Shown in pieces: positions 34,226 to 44,199 of a stretch of DNA of 64,000 nt. The notes beneath the pieces were generated by a model. It was given only the letters and a program-made list of their open reading frames with translations. It was not told where the DNA came from and did not search any database. Numbering within the stretch: the stretch's first letter is position 1; each line of letters starts with the position of its first letter. Source of the stretch: Arenicola marina (taxonomy: Eukaryota > Annelida > Polychaeta > Arenicolidae); contig OZ025253.1 in the NCBI GenBank assembly GCA_964019135.1, positions 2,574,233 through 2,638,232 of the forward strand, written 5' to 3'. The translations under genes and the position numbers were made by a program.

Positions 34226-36770
34226 CACACTTTGGCGGCGCAGCGCCACCTGCCTAGCGAATTCTGGACAGCTGCTGGAGGTATATGGCTTCTGCGGCGG
34301 ATGTCTGTTATGATCACGTGACCGCTCCCTGGAGCTGCTGCAATATGTGTTCGTCTTGTACTTGTTTAAGGCAAGACTCAACCGAAGCTCAAATACGAAT
34401 GCGGCATGATGGGGAAAATGTGACACTATACGAAAAGTTTAACACTTGTTAACTTGTCATAAGTCAACGCATGTGCGACAGACAAAAATAGTTTTACTAA
34501 AATGATCTGATATAGCTTCCCCGTAGACAGGTAACGCTGCTTCCGTATAGACGATAAACAGTTCTCTAAAATCTGAACATCAATACAAAGTAACTTAATG
34601 CAAAATGCATATTAAATACTGGATGAAATAACAATACAACAATCAAAATAGATACGTTGGTTATTGTCATGCCCCATTTAATATAATCTGTATATATAAA
34701 CATACAGATGCTCGATCCTGGGCCCTTGGGTCTATTTAGCAATCTCCATTCTTCCCTAGGCATGTCACCGCTAGATGGCGAGGCGATCGATGAGTGTCGC
34801 CGGTGGAAGAAGAAGGCGAACTGAACCAGACGCGAAGTGAAGGATAAAACAGCGTCTTTTTGTGGCGGATTACCATTGTCAGGCGTGGCGGCCAGGCTTC
34901 CGTCCGGCCGGGTCGCCAGTCAACATGAAGGCATATCCCTGGCAGTCGGCCACTGACCGCGCTGGAAAGATGGATGTAATTTTAGTTTCAATTGAAGGGA
35001 AATGTTGATACGTCATGGAAGGGCCGCCGAGAGACTTGTGCGGTCGGTCACAGACAAGGTGGAGCGCCGTGGTAACTTTTCTCCGTGTCTGTCTCTCTCT
35101 CTCTCGCTCTCCACCCCCCGGCCCTCACCCCCCGCGTGACTAACTAGCCAGCGTCTGGCTGAAGCATTGTGGGTAATATGATTTGACCCCTGATCAGGAG
35201 CGTCGTACCTGCGTGACAGGCGATGGGGGTTTTATAGGACACGAGGGGGCGGTACTGGTACTGGGTGGTGGGCTTTCTCCTGTGAGGGGTGAGGGTCAGC
35301 GAGGGGGCGGGGGGGAGGCAGCCAGAGGTCCTGGGTGGTGGGGGCATGGGGTGTCAGCAGGGGTGAACACGCGGACCGTGAGAAGGGGGTGCGGGCAGGG
35401 TGAAAAAAGGAAAGAGAGGGGGAGGGGGGAGGTGGCGGTGTGATTTTGAACGCCCACGGCATCGAAGCGGTGAGTCTCGCGAAAACCACCGAGAGCTGTG
35501 CGAGAGTCTCGCGAAGATCCACGCCAGCCAGCCGACCACAGCGCAGCGCCATCTAGTCACGAGATCTCGGAATAAGCGCAATTGAGTTTGCCGCCTGGAA
35601 GGTGGTCTATTGGCCCTCGTACGGGTCTCGCGGTCTGGACTGCTGTGCTGACAATTGGCGTGTCTGAGTCGGGATTAGCCGCCGGTGAGTGAGACAGGAC
35701 CGGTTATGAACCAAAGGCATAAAAACACAAAAGGTGAAAGCACAAAAACAGTCCCCCAGAAGATTGAGGTGACGTAAAAACTTGACCCTGGCTGGGGTGG
35801 CCACTGCAGCGGACGCCTCAGCTCGCGGCGCGCGGGGGGGGGGGCAGGGAAAAAGACATCCTCGTTGGCTGAGGCCGGCGCGTACCACGTGGTCTGTGTG
35901 TGGCATGAGAACTTGGATAGCCACAAACAGTTGTACATATAAAAGGTGTGGCGTGGGCTGCCATCGCCCCAGAAGTGGTGGTAGTGACTGCCAGAGACAG
36001 GTCGTGGCTGCCAGAGACAGCAGTGGGACTTGTGGACGTCTAAGAGGGAACGATAGAGAGAGAGAGAGAGAGTTACAGAGAGAGAGCAAGTGAAAGAACT
36101 GTGAGAGCTACTCCGGGAAAGAAAAAAAATATTGCGACCGTGGATTAATGAGGCAACGAACGAGTTGATGCATATATATTGAGTAATAAAACCCCACCTA
36201 GACTCGCAAGAAGTTGGGTGTCGACAGAAGGCTTCCCCGTGACTTCAGTGGATACCACACAAGAAGCGGCGGACGGGTTGCGCGACCTGAGAGCTCACCT
36301 CGTCACTTCCGCCTCGAGACCAATACGGGCTGTCTACTACCAATTAAGGCCTGTGATTGGACGACGTGTGAGGCCGAACAACAACAACAAAAGCCCGATC
36401 GCCGCCTGGTGAGGCGTGGTGGCACTAACCTCCCTGAGCGGTAGCGGTGTGTCGCGAGCAATGATCGCGGCCGGAAGTCCCGCTGAGCGCTGTCAATAGA
36501 GGGCGCCATGGTCCTGCCGCGACCTGCCGTGTGGGGCATTAGTGCTGGGAGGCCTCAGCCATTATGAGGACAGCCAGTGCCATCTGGAGTATCGTCTGGC
36601 AGTGAGAAGCAATGGCATTCCTCGTCCAGTGATTTTTTGCTCTGACTGTGAATTCACCATACTTTAGGTTACCCGCCACCCCTCCTTCCCACGCCACCCG
36701 AGGCGCCGCATTGGAACGCCCACTCTTTCCGTGGCCGTCACGTGGTCAGCCGTCCATCGCTGTGATCAGC
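34226..36770. other. Mostly unique GC-rich sequence upstream of the coding exon
   Basis: Contains (CT)n at about 35089-35105 and (GA)n at about 36053-36073. A TATAAAAG box lies at 35938-35945 on the + strand. CTCF-like motifs lie at 34241-34258, 34766-34780, 35542-35560 and 36493-36507. No exon recognised. The TATA box could be a promoter but no start or product can be assigned. Confidence 0.4.
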
Positions 36771-36920
36771 CACAGGGATTCGCCCCGGCGTCATTTTGCC
36801 CCGGCGTCATCTCGCTTCGGTGACATCTCGCCCCGGCGCTATCTCGCCCAGCATCATCTCGCCCCAGCGCTATCTCGCCCCATTCCTATCTCGCCCCTGT
36901 GTCATCTCGCCCCATCTGCC
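36771..36920 (+). repeat. Degenerate ~16-18 bp tandem of CATCTCGCCCC
   Basis: About eight copies of CATCTCGCCCCGGCGT-like or TATCTCGCCCC-like phrases with drift, spanning about 140 bp. Confidence 0.85.
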
Positions 36921-38321
36921 GGATTGGAACCCGCCCAGCTGCTTATCACACCGAACCTCGTGAAAGTAGGGACATTTATTCCGGTCACGACTGGGCGGCT
37001 GACTGACTGACTGTGGCTCAGACCCGGCCAGCCAAAGACGTAATATATCTATAAAGGCACTCGGCGGGTGTCGGTGGCGTCGAAATCGCCCCAGTGTCAA
37101 CTCGGACCTGGTCGTCAAAAAGTCCGGTCTAAGCTGAGCTGCGAGTCCTGTTAACGGTGCCGGGATCACCTCCCGCACGGAGAGAGCGGCTGTCAGGAGT
37201 TTATTTGACCCCTCTCATCACCACATATCACGGGGACCGGCTTTTATCGGTACTTGTGGCGGCCAGGCCGTGCCGGGACAGAGAGAGGTCTGCAGCGGCG
37301 GCGGCGGGGGGAGGGAGGGAGCCACTGTCGACCAGCCGCCGACCCTTCGTACCCTAGACGACTCATCTCCCGTGATAGGGCGGGAATCCCCCTTATAGGA
37401 GGACTCAATCCACACGTCACTGCCCCCCCCCCCCACCCTGCACCGATCACCCATAGATACCGCCCCCGCCCCCTCCTCCGACCTCCTCCCTTCCTATCAA
37501 CCCTTAGGTCCTTCTGTCTGCCCCCCCCCCCCTATCACTATCCTCTAGAGACGTACGCACACTGCCGATAGCTACACGGCTCGATGGTCACCAGGGCTAT
37601 TGTCCCGCCGGGGGTTGTCGGCCCCCCGGGGCGGGGCGGGGTGTGGCGGCGGCACCCCCAGCCGCCTGCCCCGCCACCCCTGCCGTCTCCCCGGGTCACG
37701 GGTGATAAATACGCCGGGCCATTGATCCCAGGCGACCTGCCTCTGGCCACGGCCCGCGGGACCGCCGGGAGGAGGGTGGTGACGGTAGGGGTGGGGGCTC
37801 TGGGAGGGTGGCGGGAGGCCGCGTATTGTCATGCCAACGTCGCTGTCCCCGCAGCTGGGGCTTTAGCTGGGACGCTGGCGTCTGACACCCTCTTCGAGGT
37901 GCATCCCCCACATCCGGATCTCGACCCCAGGGGGGCCGTCAGCCTGACGGGCACCCCCCTCGCCACCCCCCTCCCCCATGCCGGCCGCCAGCTGACGACA
38001 GCTTCGGGTCCCCCCTCACCCCGCGCGTGGCGACTGTACGCGATGACCCCGAAAGCTACCGGGTCGCCTCCTTCGCCATGGCAACAATGTGCCTGTCCCC
38101 AGGACTGGTGGTTAATGGGCGGCCCGTCACCCTCGGGGACCCCCCGCCACCCCCACGGGGCCACCGTGAGGCCCCGCCTGGAGGGACCCCACCACAGAGA
38201 CATCGACAGACCAACCGGGACACAGGTGCCAGGCAACGCCGCGCTGCCGCCTGGTAGTTGCCATGGCATCAGTTACGTCGACGACGTCGCTCAGCGTCGC
38301 TTAGCAACCGGATATAAAGAC
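36921..38321. other. GC-rich unique sequence, open in one + frame from 37584
   Basis: The frame that enters the follistatin-type exon is free of stops from 37584 onward, about 410 codons upstream of the exon. Its first ~245 codons are Pro/Gly/Arg-rich with no recognisable domain and could be chance in GC-rich DNA. C homopolymers lie near 37424 and 37520. Confidence 0.35.
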
Positions 38322-38820
38322 ATGCACCAATCCTCACTCGCGGACCACACGTCGTCGTCATGGAAACAGATTGTTAAACCTGCCGTCAGCGGTTACTGTC
38401 CTTCACTCTCGTCATCTTCACTCACATGGCCTTCTACCGTAGCTTCTGATCTCACAACCTTGACCTCTGACCTGACCAAGAAGGTCAAGGCCGTTATCAC
38501 TTCTGCCATAGCCACGACGTCAGTGGCCTTGCCGGCCTTCGCGGCTCTCAACCATATCCACCGACCTCTCTTAGGCAAAGACAACCACCACCACCACCGC
38601 CGCCATCACCACCTCCACAACCGCCATCACCATCATCACCATCACCATCACCACAGCCTCCCTCCATCATCAGACAAACGCCCACCACCACCACCACCAC
38701 CTTCATCGCGTCTCGGTCTCAGTCCGCCGACCCCGACCGCGGCCCCCCTCCTCCTCCTCCTCCTGCTGACACTGTCCAGCCTACTGACCTGTGCCTCGCC
38801 CTGCTATGTGTACCCCCCAG
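38322..38820 (+). CDS. Possible alternative 5' coding region: His-rich cytoplasmic part plus type II membrane anchor
   Basis: An ATG at 38322 opens in the same frame as the follistatin-type exon. About 165 residues would be added. They include a His-rich tract (roughly residues 88-112, encoded by CAC/CAT repeats), then KRPPPPPPPSSR, then a hydrophobic segment near residues 142-158 with seven consecutive Leu, then a short linker into the exon. Positive charges before the hydrophobic segment fit a type II orientation, as in the membrane-anchored form of vertebrate agrin. Against this, the Leu codons form a CTC pyrimidine tract and a strong splice acceptor sits at 38820. The region may therefore be intron in some or all transcripts. 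Confidence 0.3.
38785..38820 (+). other. Splice acceptor upstream of the follistatin-type exon
   Basis: A branch-point-like CTACTGAC (38791-38798) is followed by a pyrimidine-rich run with no intervening AG, then CCCCCCAG ending at 38820. The branch-to-AG distance is about 25 bases, within the usual range. Splicing here gives phase 1 entry, which matches the phase 1 exit at the donor. Confidence 0.65.
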
Positions 38821-39057
38821 ACGTGAAGGACCCCTGTAAGGACAAGAGGTGCAGCTTCGGGGCGCAGTGCGTGCCCTCCCTGGACGGCCACATCGCGAGG
38901 TGCCAGTGCCCGGAGCGCTGTGACCTGTACGGGGACAGCGTGGGCAGTAAGCCGGTCTGCGGTACGGACGGCATGGACTACGCCAACACCTGCGAGCTGC
39001 GCAAGGCATCCTGCACCCAGATGAAGGAAAAGGAAGTCAAGTACGAAGGAAAATGCG
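38821..39057 (+). CDS. Exon encoding a follistatin-type (FOLN + Kazal) module, agrin-like
   Basis: The exon is 237 bp, phase 1 at both ends, and encodes about 80 residues with ten cysteines in follistatin-module order. The N-terminal FOLN part runs from Cys6 to about Cys28 and includes CSFGAQC. The Kazal-like part includes PVCGTDGMDYANTCELRKASC and matches the Kazal pattern C-x6-Y-x3-C (Cys47, Tyr54, Cys58), with the last Cys at 79. Such modules occur in extracellular matrix and cell-surface proteins: agrin, follistatin, SPARC-related proteins and tomoregulins. The CxFGAxC and YGD...PVCGTDGxDYxNxCELR pattern looks most like the first follistatin module of agrin, a heparan sulfate proteoglycan of basement membranes and synapses. 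Kazal-like modules in this family usually do not inhibit proteases. No second exon of the gene is found in the window. Confidence 0.75.
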
Positions 39058-39063
39058 GTGAGC
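39058..39063 (+). other. Splice donor of the follistatin-type exon
   Basis: GTGAGC follows the last exon base and splits a Gly codon after its first base (phase 1). Reading past it gives hydrophobic non-domain sequence and a stop about 15 codons on, as expected for intron read-through. Confidence 0.75.
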
Positions 39064-40410
39064 AAACTTTTTTAATTAGTATCTGTCTGATTTTTAAAGC
39101 TTAGCCTGTGTTATTTAATTTACATAATCGTGATGATGTAGGATTTTAAGCAAAAGAAGCCTTACACACACTTTGCCAACACACAATCTATGGTGGTTCG
39201 AAGGGCCGCTATTCCATTTGTGCGCCAACATATGTCCAAGACTAGCTCACGTATTACCCACACCTAGCCTCTACCGCAGTAATCGATTTCGTAGTCGATT
39301 ACGTTGACCGTCCGTCGGGAGACTATAACTGATCTGTTTCCGATAACGCCAGTGCTGGGGATTGTCTCGGCCTGGGCACCTCATCGAAGCCGAAGCGGCA
39401 TGATCCAGGAAACAAATGACTGTCATTAGCTCACTAACATGATCAGCCCGACCGGCGACACGGCATCCAGCTCCGGTGGTTATCTTAAGGCAATGAGTCC
39501 CTGCAGGAAGGTCTTGGAACCTCCGTAAATCGAGGTTGCCTAGGACGGTGCGGTATGTGGGGTCGTTAAACAGGTTAGACGTTAGACAGTTTAGGCCAGT
39601 GTGGGTCGGTTTATACCAGTATGAGCCAGTTCAAACGGTAACGAAACCGGTTTAGACCAATTTGGACCGGTGTATTCCGGTTTAGATTGGTTTAGGCCGC
39701 CTTAAACCGGTGGCCAGTAATGAAATGCACGACTAACTTGCTGAAAGCACGTTCCGCCAATCACTTGGAGAGCTCTGTGGATTGTACAAATCGAAAATTC
39801 CACTTCTTCCTCCAGTGTTAATCTTAAAGAAGCATATTCAAGCAACCAGTTGCTACCCCCGTCACGCTGTCTTAAAGTGTTTATTCCCATAACGACCAGG
39901 TGGGTTTTAAATTCGACGTCCCGCTGAGCGATGTATTTACCCCCGAGCCTCGTCTTTAACGTTGAAAGGGATAATCATAATGGACAGCTCTGACATCTGT
40001 CATTCTGTTTATTGTAAGCTAAGGGGAGTGGTGTTCCCTCTATTAACCCGCCCCCCCCCCCCTCCGCCCCGCGCGGCCAGAGCGGAAATTAATTAAAATC
40101 TCAACGGTCGGAAGTCCAAGGCTTAATGGCCCTCAAAATGTGATCAATCTTTAAATTGAAAATCAATGTTAAAAACGTTCCCACCCTAAAATGTGGACGG
40201 GCACCTGGAGTATGGAAAGCAGTTGACACATTCGTTACCACTCCGCCGCTTAGCGTGAATCGATTACAATTGCATCTCAGGTATTTGAAGGTATTTCGTA
40301 TCAAAATCACAATATAAATTGTCGTGGGACGTTACTAAAGTGCGAAACTCTGGCATGCTGGGACACCCAGTGAAGGCTCGCCCTATACCACAAACCATAT
40401 ACTACACTCC
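39064..40410. other. Probable intron: unique sequence with a degenerate CCGGTTTAGACC tandem
   Basis: Single-copy sequence downstream of the donor. At about 39568-39715 the phrases GGTTTAGACC, CGGTTTATACC, GGTTTAGATTGG and related forms recur at 10-30 bp spacing, an old degenerate tandem repeat. A C12 run lies near 40051. No exon recognised. Confidence 0.45.
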
Positions 40411-41509
40411 CACCTTACCCCACTCCACCACCACCCCACCACGCCCCTACCCCCACCACATCTCCACCCCACCCACCCCACGTAATTGTACGTCTGAACG
40501 TCTCCCATATACAGTATGTCCCCACCACCACCCCACCACGCCCCTAACCCCACCACATCTCCACCCCACCCACCCCACGTAATTGTACGTCTGAACGTCT
40601 CCCATATACAGTATGTCCCCACCACCACCCCACCACGCCCCTAACCCCACCACATCTCCACCCCACCCACCCCACGTAATTGTACGTCTGAACGTCTCCC
40701 ATATACAGTATGTCCCCACCACCACCCCACCACGCCCCTAACCCCACCACATCTCCACCCCACCCACCCCACGTAATTGTACGTCTGAACGTCTCCCATA
40801 TACAGTATGTCCCCACCACCACCCCACCACGCCCCTAACCCCACCACATCTCCACCCCACCCACCCCACGTAATTGTACGTCTGAACGTCTCCCATATAC
40901 AGTATGTCCCCACCACCACCCCACCACGCCCCTAACCCCACCACATCTCCACCCTACCCCACTCCAACACCACCCCACCACGCCCCTACCCCCACCACAT
41001 CTCCACCCCACCCACCCCACGTAATTGTACGTCTGAACGTCCCCCATATACAGTATGTCCCCACCACCACCCCACCACGCCCCTAACCCCACCACATCTC
41101 CACCCCACCCACCCCACGTAATTGTACGTCTGAACGTCTCCCATATACAGTATGTCCCCACCACCACCCCACCACGCCCCTAACCCCACCACATCTCCAC
41201 CCTACCCCACTCCAACACCACCCCACCACGCCCCTACCCCCACCACATCTCCACCCCACCCACCCCACGTAATTGTACGTCTGAACGTCCCCCATATACA
41301 GTATGTCCCCACCACCACCCCACCACGCCCCTAACCCCACCACATCTCCACCCCACCCACCCCACGTAATTGTACGTCTGAACGTCTCCCATATACAGTA
41401 TGTCCCCACCACCACCCCACCACGCCCCTAACCCCACCACATCTCCACCCTACCCACCCCACGTAATTGTACGTCTGAACGTCTCCCATATACAGTATGT
41501 CCCCACCAC
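40411..41509 (+). repeat. 97 bp minisatellite with a 248 bp higher-order unit, about 11 copies
   Basis: The unit combines a C-rich part (CCACCACCCCACCACGCCCC) and a unique part (CACGTAATTGTACGTCTGAA, CGTCTCCCATATACAGTATG). Copies are spaced 97 bp apart from 40447 to about 40935. The same composite of two 97 bp units and a truncated 54 bp unit then occurs twice, 248 bp apart. Each unit has a short hairpin, ACGTA-ATTG-TACGT. Minus-strand Gly/Trp-rich frames are repeat translations. Confidence 0.95.
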
Positions 41510-43004
41510 GGCTATCTTTCATTACCTTTCATGAGGCCATGTATGCACAAACGTGGCCGAAAACCTCACCCCCCCCCCCCACCCACCCATCCCACCCGCT
41601 CCCGAGGTCTCGGCCACCCTGTCCGGTGATCCCTTGCCTTCCCTTGATCTCGGGATCCCTTGCCTTCCCTTGATCTCGGGATCCCTTGCCCGATCCAGGT
41701 TATGCTCCCTCACGCGCACCTCCGTGCACCCGTCCGTCACCCCCCCCCCCCCCCTGCGCGGACAGCCGTCGGGACATGGAGACTGCGCGGCGGCCAATGT
41801 CAACTCCTGATACATCGTCTGCCGTTGTGGATAAAACACCCCCCAGTCCGGGCCTATTGCTTGATAGTTGTGTGCTGGCGAGCTAACAATGGCTTTGACT
41901 GTCGGCGGTACGGGTGAATTATTGCCCGGGTGAGTGGGGTTGGAAAGGGGGGTGGGGGGAGAGAGTGGTGGGGGTGAGGTGAAGGGGTGGTGGAGGTCGC
42001 CAAGGGGGGGGGGGCGTGGGTCGGGGGTTGATTGCGTACTGTTTGTTTTGCTCTATGTTTTTGCTGCCGGCTGCTGGGTATTGACGCCGAGCGACTCCTA
42101 GTGTGAGATTCCGTGAGTCTCATCAAAAATGTATCAGTCGCTTGGCCGCTAGGGGAATGTGGCGACCAACAAGTGTTATCATTGCCCGCCCCGCCTGGAC
42201 AGCGTCGAGCTCCCAGTAGGGGGCGCTGCTATTGTCTAACGGGCGTGAATCTCGAGAATAGACGGCGCGGAAGACAAAAAACTGCCCACAACCCTCAATT
42301 TGGCACACGACAGGGTCGAAGCTGAGCAGGGGGGCGGGGGGGGGGGGCGTGGTCAAAGTGGGCTTAGTCACGTGATATGGTTACCAGCGCCCTCTGGTGG
42401 GTCCTAGCGGGCGGCGAGCAACAATTGGATTCTGGAAAAGGATTTGACCATATGGAGTTGTGGGAGTACGTGCCGCTGCCACTGTGGCCGGGGGGGGTGG
42501 GGGGTTGATAATGGACCCGCTTTATGTCACACTGACAGGGCGGCAAGGTGATAGTGGGGAGGGGGTGCTCCAGACACTAGGCGTCGTAGTACGAGTCAAC
42601 CAACACTGGGTCGCTTATTGTGGGAGTGGCAGGGGGGTGGGGGGCACAGATGAGTGACAAGGAGACCATGCCCATGTCGGGTGCGGTGTTTATATAGCCC
42701 TTCACAGCCACAACCTCTAAACCTCCCTGATGGCCTGCTGTGGTTGATCTCCGTCCCATCCGAGGTGATTCCCGTCGCTAGCGGATCTGTCTGTAGAATG
42801 TATTCGTTGCTCCTACCTGACCGCATGGCTTGTATGATTAAAGGCGTAGGGTCTGGCCAATGAAGGCGATCAAGGTGGGTCTCCTGATATATAATTAAAT
42901 ACTTAATTATTAAATACTTATTGAATAGTCATTGACCCCTTTGAGTGGCAAACTTTGAGATGTGTTCATGATTACGAACGCCATGAAGTCGTATCGTGTG
43001 TCGT
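41510..43004. other. Unique stretch with a CTCF-like motif pair
   Basis: Starts with a short 26 bp tandem (CCCTTGCCTTCCCTTGATCT) at about 41630-41690. CTCF-like motifs lie at 42213-42228 (+) and 42384-42400 (-). G-rich runs lie near 42005, 42330 and 42488. No exon recognised. Confidence 0.45.
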
Positions 43005-43520
43005 GTGTCGAGCTTAGCGCGTCGTGTGTCGAACATAGTGTGTCGTGCGTCGCCCGCTGTGTGTCATGCGTCGTGTGTCGAGCATAGCGTGTCGTGCGTC
43101 TTGTGTCGTGCATAGCGTGTCGTGTGTCGTGCATAGCGTGTCGTGTGTCGCCCGCTGTGTGTCATGCGTCGTGTGTCGAGCATAGCGTGTCGTGCGTCGT
43201 GTGTCGAGCATAGCGTGTCGTGTGTCGCCCGCTGTGTGTCGTGCGTCGTGTGTCGAGCATAGCGTGTCGTGTGTCGTGCATAGCGTGTCTTGTGTCGTGC
43301 ATAGCGTGTCGTGTGTCGTGCATAGCGTGTCGTGTGTCGCCCGCTGTGTGTCATGCGTCGTGTGTCGAGCATAGCGTGTCGTGTGTCGCCCGCTGTGTGT
43401 CGTGCGTCGTGTGTCGAGCATAGCGTGTCGTGTGTCGAGCATAGCGTGTCGTGTGTCGTGCATAGCGTGTCTTGTGTCGTGCATAGCGTGTCGTGTGTCG
43501 CCCACTGTGTCGTGCCTCGT
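43005..43520 (+). repeat. GTGTCG-based compound minisatellite (21 and 49 bp blocks)
   Basis: Built from TCGTGCATAGCGTGTCGTGT (21 bp) blocks interspersed with 49 bp blocks that contain CGAGCATAGCG, CGCCCGCTGTGTG and CATGCGTCGTG. All frames on both strands stay open over long stretches because the phrases lack stops, so open frames here mean nothing. Confidence 0.94.
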
Positions 43521-44199
43521 GTCTCGGCTGTCGTGTGGACATGGCATCCGCCTTTAATTGCATTAATTACGTAATGAACCACGAGCCAGCCTGTATGGCC
43601 TGGGTGGCCTGTATGGCCTGGGTGGTCTGTATGGCCTGTATGGCGTGGAGGGTGGCCTGGAGGGTGGGGGTCCGGACTGGGCGAGTCCGTCCGTCAATCC
43701 CAATCCCCGACATCCCTGGAAATTGGTCTAGGAGACACGTTCTGGCTAGGCTGGTACCCTGTGGCCAATGGCTCCCTGGCTCTCTCACTCTCTCTCTCTC
43801 GCTGTGGTAGGCTGGGTCCCTGCAGGCTGCTCTCTAATGGTGACGCATGGCTCGCCGCTGACGGCTTCTCCCGTTTCGTTAATGTATCATTTACCCCTTC
43901 TCGTCTTCTACTGTACGTGACCCCCCTCCTCCACCCCCTCCCTCCCCCTCTCTCTCTGTCCCTAACCCCATTGCCATCTTTACCACGCCGCCCTGGCATA
44001 CCTCTCTCTTCCAGGCCCCACACCCCACCACAGCCAGCCACCCCACCAGCCTCCTCACCCCACACCCTCGCCCACCCCAAGCTCTGAGGACACGTGGGTG
44101 TCGAGGACACTCTTCACTCCAAAACGGCCAAGTGGTGGCGCTGTCACTTGGTCTTAGCGCCCCATCTCGCCGCGTCCCATTTAGTCTACCCCCTTCGCC
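43521..44199. other. Unique stretch with a short TATGGCCTG tandem
   Basis: Four copies of CTGTATGGCCTG-like phrases lie at about 43591-43670, then CT-rich sequence. A CTCF-like AGTGGTGGCGCTG is at 44131-44143. No gene recognised. Confidence 0.45.

Noticed and set aside
37584..38321. Start of the follistatin-type protein at the first ATG of the open frame
   Set aside because: The first ~245 codons are compositional (Pro/Gly/Arg) with no domain. A later ATG (38322) or splicing into 38821 is more plausible.
43014..43582. Long frames with Arg/His/Thr repeats on both strands
   Set aside because: The GTGTCG compound array lacks stops in most frames. The same repeat explains all of them.
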